A stretch of 64,000 nt of DNA from Sphingobacterium spiritivorum (GTDB lineage: Bacteria; Bacteroidota; Bacteroidia; Sphingobacteriales; Sphingobacteriaceae): the NCBI RefSeq assembly GCF_016725325.1, contig NZ_CP068083.1, positions 930,001 through 994,000 of the forward strand. Reading direction: 5' to 3'. Of this stretch, positions 57,882 through 64,000 are shown piece after piece; position 1 is the stretch's first letter, and each line of letters starts with the position of its first letter. Made by a program: the position numbers and the translations under genes. The notes below the pieces were generated by a model, which worked only from the letters and a program-made list of their open reading frames with translations, was not told where the DNA came from and did not search any database.

Positions 57882-60800
57882 CTATTTCTTTGTTGTATTT
57901 AATTTTTGTAATTTTTCTTTAGCAGTTTTCAGGATACCATCTTCCTTATTTTCGTAGTTATCGATGATACTCTCTAAAGTTGATTTTGCCTGGAATGCAT
58001 CTCCCTTACCGGTATATGCATCTGCCATCAAAATAAATCCTTTTGCTACCCAATAGTCATACGAAGAAAACGTATCTGAAATATCAAAAGCAGATTTAAT
58101 TGCTTTATCGTATTCTTTCGCTTTCAGCTGCTGCTCAGCCACTAAGTATCTCGCTTCTGCTCCTGTTGCTGTCTTACTTTTCAACGCAGCAAGATTCAGC
58201 TCTTTAGTTGCTTCAGCAGGCTTGCTTGTTGCCAGGTATGCTTTTGCAGCATAAAGGTGTGCTGTACCTATTTCTTCCTCCGAAGACTTTTCATAGTTTT
58301 TGACTAATGTAGCATAGTTCAATGTCTCCTTGTAATCTCCGATATTGAAATAACTTACCAAAAGATTATTGATTGCGTACGCATAATTAGACTTGTATTC
58401 TGAAGTCAGTTCCAGTTTTTTCAATTGCTGTACAGCTTCATTGTATTGTTTTTGCTTCAGGTACAACTGAGAAACACTGACTAATGCACGTTCTGTATAA
58501 GCACTTGTCCAGTCATTCAGAATAATGTTGTAATCGTGTAGTGCTTCTTGATTTTTACCCAAAGCTGCGTTACTCTCTGCACGGATAAATCGAGCATATT
58601 TTTCCTGAATAGGTTTCGGGAATTTATCAAAATATGCATTCACTGCTTCTACCGCTCCCTGATAATTACCTCTGGAGAATAGTGTAGTTGCCGTAGAGAA
58701 TGCGCGGGAATCTTGTTCTGATGTCGAAAGATCTCCGATATTTGTACCTGTTGCATAACGGATATATCCTGTTGCATCTCCTTTATCCAGGTAAATATTC
58801 TCAATCGAACGCATTGCTTGCTTAGCCTCGTCTGTAGTAGAATACTGATCTACCACACGTTGGAACGTTTTTAAAGCAGCATCATTGTTATCCTGATTAT
58901 ACTGTACCAGACCGATAGTCACTAAAGCACGTGGAACGTAGCTGCTTCTAGGGTATTTTTCCACCATTGCTTGCAGTCCTGAAATCGCCTGATCATACTG
59001 TCCCAATGTAAAGTAGGTGTACGGAATCTCAAAAGCCACATCATCTGCATAGTTGGACTTCGGATACTTTTGTACTACAGATTGCAGGGTAGCAATCTTA
59101 CCGCTGCTATTTCCTTGTAATCCCTGAATAACACCACGCTGGAATAAAGCATAATCCTGACTTTGTGCTTTGGAATTGATCAGCTTGTCATACTCAGTCA
59201 TGGCACGACCGTAATTCTTGAGTGAAAAGTACGAATCTGCCAGACGGGCAATAGCATCATTACGGGTATTAAGTTCGATCCCCTCTTTGCCGCCCATGGA
59301 AAGAAAACGTTCAAAGTAGTTTGCCGATGTATTGTAGTTTTCATTTCTGAAAGCTGCATATGCTAACGCATAATTTGCATAATTATAGACATCTGTATTT
59401 CTGGCTGCAGGAAGACTCAGAAATTTATTAAAATTAGCGGTTGCCTCTTTATATTTTCTGACCTCATACATCGCCTCTGCTTTCCAGTAAATAGCCAATG
59501 CATTGATCTCTTCATCATAACGGTTAGCTTCAGAACGCATAAACATGGATATTGCATTTTCAAATGCACGCTCATTATAGTATTCCAGACCGCGGTAATA
59601 CGTTACTTTCTGATAAGCCGCATTAGCTTCTTTACCTCTTTTCTTAACCGACTCCAATACATCCACTGCAGCCCGGTAATTCTTCGTACTCAACAGAATC
59701 TCGGCATACAATGTCTGTGCTTCTTCATTACGGACATTGTTTGGATAGGTCTTCATGTATTCCTGAATAGCATCCAAAGCGACCTGGTGAAACTCCAGTT
59801 CATAAGACAACTTAGCATAATTGAAAAGTCCTTCTTCCTTCAGTTGAGGATCAAAGTCTAATTTCGATCCACGGAAAAAAGCATTACGCGCACTTTGTTT
59901 ATTTCCCTTTTTCAGGAAGGCATCACCTAATGTGATCATGGCACTTTGGTAATAAGCATCCGGTTCGGTCATTTTTTCGAGCTCCGTGATTGCTTTATCA
60001 TAATCACCCAGCTTGTAATTTATATAACCGATCTGGTAACTGTCCTGATTATTCTGTGTTTTGCCTTGATCCTGAGCCTGGAATTTATCGTAATATTCTT
60101 TCGATTTTTTCAGATCGCCTTTGATAAAGTACGTCGCTGCAATAACACGGAACATATCTGTTTCGTTATCTTGTTTCGTTGTCTGCAGGATTGGCAGCGC
60201 ATAGTTCAGTACATCATCATATCGCTTGTCCAGAAAGTATAGCGCTGTGATATAATACGGGTAACTGCTTTCATAGGTTTTTGATCCCTGAAGGCGTTCA
60301 AATTCATTAAGTGCAGTTTTATATTCCGCATCCAGATAGCACAAATATGCGTAGTAATAGATAGATGCTTCCTGATATTCACTTTTTTGGTCTTTCAGTG
60401 ATTCAAATACAGGTTTTGCAGAAGTATAATCTTCTGTCATAAACCGGGAATATGCTAATTTAAAACGGTACTCTGTATTTTCGGCACCGGCCAGATTTTT
60501 ACCATCAATCTTAGTAAACCATTCGATGGCTTTTTTATAGTCTTTTTTCGCATAATACGAACGGCCTATCTGGAAATATGCCGCTTTAGAATTAGGACTT
60601 GCCGGGTAATCTTTGATATACTTCAAAAATCTCCCTTCAGCATCTGAATCTCCAAGCTCCAGCGCACAGATTGCCTGGTAGTAGCGTACATTCTCTTTCA
60701 GCAGCGTCAACTCTTCATTTTCATCTAATTGCAAAGTAGATTTGGTCCTGATCTCTTCCACTTTATCAAACTGTTTGGATGCTGAACTGAATTTTCCTCT

Positions 60801-60923
60801 CTCAAAAAGCTCCATACCGGACTTGAAGGCTTTATTCAGATCTTGCCAGGCCGTTTGCTGCGCAAAAACCGGCGTGGTCATTAAACTCAGAGCAATACCT
60901 ACTTTGTAAATATTTTTATTCAT
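57882..60923 (-). CDS. Giant periplasmic TPR-repeat protein
   Basis: This 1013-residue protein has a signal peptide (residues 1-22, ending VFAQQ). The rest is tandem tetratricopeptide-type repeats with YYAKKDYKKAIEWF, LGDYDKAITELEKM, YYNERAFENAIS and LGQYDQAISGLQAM as clear units, so it is almost all alpha-solenoid. It is a protein-interaction scaffold in the periplasm or at the inner face of the outer membrane. It is the first gene of the run that continues barrel, HU-CCDC81/SPOR, ExbB, ExbD, TonB, folC. Confidence 0.85.
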   Translation of the reverse strand: MNKNIYKVGIALSLMTTPVFAQQTAWQDLNKAFKSGMELFERGKFSSASKQFDKVEEIRTKSTLQLDENEELTLLKENVRYYQAICALELGDSDAEGRFLKYIKDYPASPNSKAAYFQIGRSYYAKKDYKKAIEWFTKIDGKNLAGAENTEYRFKLAYSRFMTEDYTSAKPVFESLKDQKSEYQEASIYYYAYLCYLDAEYKTALNEFERLQGSKTYESSYPYYITALYFLDKRYDDVLNYALPILQTTKQDNETDMFRVIAATYFIKGDLKKSKEYYDKFQAQDQGKTQNNQDSYQIGYINYKLGDYDKAITELEKMTEPDAYYQSAMITLGDAFLKKGNKQSARNAFFRGSKLDFDPQLKEEGLFNYAKLSYELEFHQVALDAIQEYMKTYPNNVRNEEAQTLYAEILLSTKNYRAAVDVLESVKKRGKEANAAYQKVTYYRGLEYYNERAFENAISMFMRSEANRYDEEINALAIYWKAEAMYEVRKYKEATANFNKFLSLPAARNTDVYNYANYALAYAAFRNENYNTSANYFERFLSMGGKEGIELNTRNDAIARLADSYFSLKNYGRAMTEYDKLINSKAQSQDYALFQRGVIQGLQGNSSGKIATLQSVVQKYPKSNYADDVAFEIPYTYFTLGQYDQAISGLQAMVEKYPRSSYVPRALVTIGLVQYNQDNNDAALKTFQRVVDQYSTTDEAKQAMRSIENIYLDKGDATGYIRYATGTNIGDLSTSEQDSRAFSTATTLFSRGNYQGAVEAVNAYFDKFPKPIQEKYARFIRAESNAALGKNQEALHDYNIILNDWTSAYTERALVSVSQLYLKQKQYNEAVQQLKKLELTSEYKSNYAYAINNLLVSYFNIGDYKETLNYATLVKNYEKSSEEEIGTAHLYAAKAYLATSKPAEATKELNLAALKSKTATGAEARYLVAEQQLKAKEYDKAIKSAFDISDTFSSYDYWVAKGFILMADAYTGKGDAFQAKSTLESIIDNYENKEDGILKTAKEKLQKLNTTKK

Positions 60924-61349
60924 AATAACGAAGTAATCTTTTTCTATTAAATCTTCTTTTTTGCGGGTGCAATACGGCTTTGAAAGTATACTTTTTCACA
61001 ACGCGTACTTGCGGGATACACCTATTTCAAAATACTAAATTAGAACTTCATAAGCAAGTTTTCCTCAAAAGTTATTAACACCTGTTAGGAACTGATACTA
61101 TAACGTACATTTAACAAAAAAAATATACCCTCTCAAAAAAAATCAGCAGGATATTTCTTTTCCTTATCGTTCCCATTATATCTTCCTATACAAAGACAAT
61201 CACAGGACTAATTACCCCTTAAACACCGTATTAAATATCTTATGAACAGCGGAAAATTAAGATGATAAAATCTCTAAACATCTCTGTAAAATCAAACGCC
61301 ACTGGCTTAGGGCCAGTGGCGTTTGATCATATCATTATTTTGAGTTTTA
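60924..61349. other. Intergenic region TPR protein gene / pyrB
   Basis: This 426-nt AT-rich stretch should carry the promoter of the TPR operon on the minus strand, but I see no consensus -7. It also holds the pyrB terminator (61291-61327). Confidence 0.5.
61291..61327 (-). terminator. Terminator after pyrB
   Basis: A 16-bp stem ATCAAACGCCACTGGC with a short TTAGG loop. T tract is short on the minus strand. Confidence 0.8.
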
Positions 61350-62288
61350 TTATCCTCTTTTACCTGCTAATAAATAGAGTACAGCCATCCGTACTGCAAC
61401 TCCGTTTTCGACCTGATCAAGGATAATAGAATGTTTACTGTCGGCAACATCAGAAGTGATCTCCACACCCCGATTAATAGGGCCAGGATGCATAATGATG
61501 ATTTCTTTATCCAATGAATCCAGGATTTCCTTATTTAATCCGTAAAGCATGGAATATTCACGCAGAGATGGAAAGTAAGCAATATCCTGACGTTCTAGCT
61601 GTATACGCAACATATTGGCAACATCGCACCAGTTGAGTGCTTTCCTAAGATCATGCTCAACTTTTACGCCCAAAGACTGTATATATTTCGGAATCAAAGT
61701 TGTCGGTCCGCAGACCATTACCTCCGCACCTTGTTTCTGAAGACAAAGAATATTAGATAAGGCTACACGGGAATGCAGAACATCTCCTATAATCGCCACT
61801 TTACGCCCTGCAACATCTCCGTAACGTTCACGAATAGAGAACGAATCTAACAATGCCTGTGTCGGATGTTCATGTGCTCCGTCTCCGGCATTAACAATCT
61901 GTGCATCCACATGCTTGCTCAGGAATACTCCAGCTCCGGCATAGGGGTGTCTCATAACAATCATATCGACCTTCATTGCCAAAATATTATTGACCGTATC
62001 AATCAGTGTTTCCCCTTTACTCACCGATGATGATGAAGCGGCAAAATTGATAGTATCCGCAGAAAGTCTTTTTTCAGCCAACTCAAACGACAATCTTGTG
62101 CGTGTGGAGTTCTCAAAAAACACATTGGCAATAGTAATATCTCTAAGAGAAGGCACTTTCTTAATAGGACGGTTGAGGACATCTTTGAAGTTCGCAGCGG
62201 TATCGAGAATCAAATTAATATCCTTTTCATTCAGATCTTTTATTCCTAAGAGGTGACGTGTACTTAGTTGTTCTGCTGAAGATGACAT
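61350..62288 (-). CDS. pyrB: Aspartate carbamoyltransferase, catalytic subunit
   Basis: This 312-residue enzyme makes carbamoyl-aspartate in pyrimidine synthesis. Carbamoyl-phosphate binding is by STRTR (residues 61-65) and the HPTQALLD block (about 140); IMHPGPINRGVEI closes the active site. No regulatory-chain gene pyrI is adjacent, so it is the unregulated trimer type, as in Bacillus. It follows pyrR after 27 nt. Confidence 0.95.
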   Translation of the reverse strand: MSSSAEQLSTRHLLGIKDLNEKDINLILDTAANFKDVLNRPIKKVPSLRDITIANVFFENSTRTRLSFELAEKRLSADTINFAASSSSVSKGETLIDTVNNILAMKVDMIVMRHPYAGAGVFLSKHVDAQIVNAGDGAHEHPTQALLDSFSIRERYGDVAGRKVAIIGDVLHSRVALSNILCLQKQGAEVMVCGPTTLIPKYIQSLGVKVEHDLRKALNWCDVANMLRIQLERQDIAYFPSLREYSMLYGLNKEILDSLDKEIIIMHPGPINRGVEITSDVADSKHSIILDQVENGVAVRMAVLYLLAGKRG

Positions 62289-62315
62289 TTATATCAAGTT
62301 ATAGAGTTGTAATAT

Positions 62316-62861
62316 TTATTTTTTTTCTGTCAGTAATGTAATGCTGTCCATACCGTCGACCTCTTCCCAGTTCACTGCAACTTTCTGCGAATCGATGGAG
62401 TCTACCTGTATGCCGATATAATCGGGTTCAATAGGTATCTGACGTGAAAAACGGCGGTCTACCAACACCAGTAATTCTATTCTTTTGGCTCTTCCGAATG
62501 CCTGAATAGCATCCATAGCAGAACGAATGGTACGCCCTGTCCATAGCACATCATCTATAAAAATGACATTTTTACCTTCTACAATAAAATCTATCTCTGT
62601 ACTGTTGGCAAGGAGTGGGTTAGAACCTTCACGTCTGAAATCGTCACGGAAAAATGTTATATCCAGAATACCTGTAGGAACCGGATGGCCCAGCATAATT
62701 TCCAATTCTTTGGATAAACGTTTAGCTAAATACGTGCCCCTGGGCTGAATACCCACCAATGCTGCATTTGAAAAATCACCATGATTTTCAATCAATTGTT
62801 GGCAAAGTCTCTTGATTGTAATTTGAAATTTGGGACCGTCTAATAAAATCGACTGTTTCAT
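62316..62861 (-). CDS. pyrR: PyrR bifunctional regulator/uracil phosphoribosyltransferase
   Basis: This 181-residue protein has the PRPP-binding motif VIFIDDVLWTGRTIRSAMDA (about 93-112) and the ALVGIQPRGTYLAKRL segment. In Gram-positive bacteria PyrR binds pyr mRNA to attenuate transcription; here it precedes pyrB, but I see no PyrR-binding anti-antiterminator in the short leader, so its RNA role in this species is uncertain. It may act mainly as a uracil phosphoribosyltransferase. Confidence 0.9.
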   Translation of the reverse strand: MKQSILLDGPKFQITIKRLCQQLIENHGDFSNAALVGIQPRGTYLAKRLSKELEIMLGHPVPTGILDITFFRDDFRREGSNPLLANSTEIDFIVEGKNVIFIDDVLWTGRTIRSAMDAIQAFGRAKRIELLVLVDRRFSRQIPIEPDYIGIQVDSIDSQKVAVNWEEVDGMDSITLLTEKK

Positions 62862-62877
62862 TAAAGGAATATTTAGG

Positions 62878-62885
62878 CAAACCTA
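62878..62885 (-). promoter_or_regulatory. -7 element of pyrR-pyrB
   Basis: TAggTTTG reads on the minus strand and ends 16 nt before the pyrR ATG, leaving room for only about 10 nt of leader. No clear -33. Confidence 0.5.
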
Positions 62886-62960
62886 CCATTTTTTTTGGAA
62901 AAAGAGTAATTTGCTCTTGTTTTTTCCTGTATAAAATCAATCGCTGTAAAAAGGTTACAC

Positions 62961-64000
62961 TTATCCGACATCCACTTTTTTGCGTCTGTTAATAAAATAA
63001 TACACCGGTACACCGATTAAGACCAGAATAAATCCCGGCCACGTATACTGCGGTTTGAAAACGATCAACAGTATACAGAAAGCAGTTCCTATCAGTAAGT
63101 ATAAAACAGGCGTCAACGGATAAAGGAACGTTCGGTAAGGTCGTTCCAGATTTGGCTTTTTCCATCTTAACCACATGACTCCAAATACGGTCAGCATGTA
63201 GAACAGCACAATCACAAAAGATATCATATCCAACAAATCTCCATACTGTCCGCTCAGACATAATAAGGAAGCCCAAATCCCTTGAATCCAAAGTGATTTT
63301 TCAGGAACACCATGCTTATTATTGGTGATTGCCAAACGCAGAAACAAACCGTCCTTGGCCATAGTCTGGAATACCCGCGCACCGGAAAGAACGATACCAT
63401 TGACACAGCCGAATGTGGAGATCATAACCAGAATAGCCATAATAATTGTTCCACTATGGCCAAGTATCTTTTCAGCTGCTGCTACTGCGACCCTGTCATT
63501 CTCCGCAAACGCAATTTCATCGCGACCTAATGCAGCCAGATAAATAAAATTACAGAACAAATAAAGCACCATCACCAATGCTGTACCCATAACCATGGCA
63601 CGGACAACATTTCGCTTTGGATTATCAATCTCTCCGGCAACAAATGTCACATTTTCCCAGGCCACGCTGCTGAATACCGCACCAACCATCGCTGCTGCCA
63701 CTCCTCCCATGACCAGACTCCCTGAAATCTCTTTCCAGCCTTCTCCTTTAAGATTCTGAAACGCCTGAAGACCATATGCCAGGTTTTCGGTAAAAAAGTT
63801 TTGCCTGATCATAAAGATACCGCCAACAATCAGGACGACTAAAGCCAGGATCTTGGAACTCGTAAAGATGGATTGAACAATTTTTCCGCTCTGTACTCCC
63901 TTTGTGTTGATAAAGGTAAGCAGGAGGATAATAGAGATCGCTATTATCTGAATCCAGGTAATCTTAATATCTCCGTACTGCAATATTGGAGCAGCATTAT
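62961..64000 (-). CDS. APC-family amino acid permease, 5' end outside window
   Basis: About 346 residues are present. The frame stays open to the window edge (preceding residues NAAPI), so the N-terminus and first helices lie outside; the TTG at 63983 is not the real start. At least eight transmembrane helices are visible. GSLVMGGVAAAMVGAVFSS, WENVTFVAGEIDNPKRNVVRAM and the NGIVLSGARVFQTMAKDGLF block are typical of APC-superfamily transporters of the LAT/YfnA type. Substrate is unknown. It is separated from pyrR by a promoter-containing gap. Confidence 0.88.
   Translation of the reverse strand, partial: NAAPILQYGDIKITWIQIIAISIILLLTFINTKGVQSGKIVQSIFTSSKILALVVLIVGGIFMIRQNFFTENLAYGLQAFQNLKGEGWKEISGSLVMGGVAAAMVGAVFSSVAWENVTFVAGEIDNPKRNVVRAMVMGTALVMVLYLFCNFIYLAALGRDEIAFAENDRVAVAAAEKILGHSGTIIMAILVMISTFGCVNGIVLSGARVFQTMAKDGLFLRLAITNNKHGVPEKSLWIQGIWASLLCLSGQYGDLLDMISFVIVLFYMLTVFGVMWLRWKKPNLERPYRTFLYPLTPVLYLLIGTAFCILLIVFKPQYTWPGFILVLIGVPVYYFINRRKKVDVG

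Noticed and set aside
62862..62960. A PyrR attenuator upstream of pyrR
   Set aside because: The -7 box lies only 16 nt before the ATG, leaving no room for a leader-terminator structure.

Overview
The window looks like chromosome of a Bacteroidota bacterium of the family Sphingobacteriaceae, most likely a Sphingobacterium. A 399-residue serine palmitoyltransferase reads like the soluble Sphingobacterium enzymes. There are gliding-motility (gld) genes, an H1-like histone, HU-CCDC81/SPOR and BT_3928-type proteins, few Shine-Dalgarno sequences, and many promoters of the Bacteroidota form TTTG-N19-21-TAnnTTTG. The species (S. spiritivorum or a relative) is my inference and is not proven here.

Layout. 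1-1902 (minus): RhlE-like helicase, small membrane protein, gldC (cut by the window edge). 2120-5715 (plus): S46 dipeptidyl-peptidase, H1-like histone, two small genes. 5772-8702 (minus): cysE-cysM for cysteine synthesis, and a HipA-like kinase overlapping a DUF3037 gene. 8886-17165 (plus): a secreted protein, then a tight run (DUF1599 protein, BT_3928-type protein, aroK, lipoprotein GDPD, gldA), a small OM barrel and a gldF-gldG fusion. 17191-22726: acetate/succinate CoA-transferase, AraC regulator, DUF1080 protein, rpsT, TrmH-like methylase, sucD. 22727-23480 is gene-free and carries a cluster of long, hairpin-forming repeats. 23527-28590 (minus) is a complete rRNA operon (16S-tRNA-Ile-tRNA-Ala-23S-5S), preceded at 28837-29125 by three tandem consensus promoters.

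29253-33687 (minus) is a sphingolipid operon: spt, a GNAT-like protein (candidate ceramide synthase), an extended SDR (candidate ceramide reductase), a CDP-alcohol phosphotransferase (candidate headgroup enzyme) and GtrA. 34079-38720 holds smpB and an aldehyde/alcohol module (AraC regulator divergent from aldB-like ALDH, adhP, DUF779), with a 21-bp-phased direct repeat between the divergent genes. 38734-44707 (minus) holds a thioesterase, a membrane MutS-like ATPase, pcm, priA and a DUF423 protein. 44863-51578 (plus) holds a large membrane-anchored protein, an NrnA-like phosphoesterase, an FKBP lipoprotein, tatD and ansA.

51637-60923 (minus) is a seven-gene run: giant TPR protein, OM barrel, HU-CCDC81/SPOR membrane protein, ExbB, ExbD, TonB and folC. 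It looks like a self-contained, energised cell-envelope complex and is the best candidate in the window for a poorly described system. The window ends with pyrR-pyrB and a truncated amino-acid permease.

Most of the window is core genome. I see no prophage, transposase, CRISPR array or biosynthetic island.
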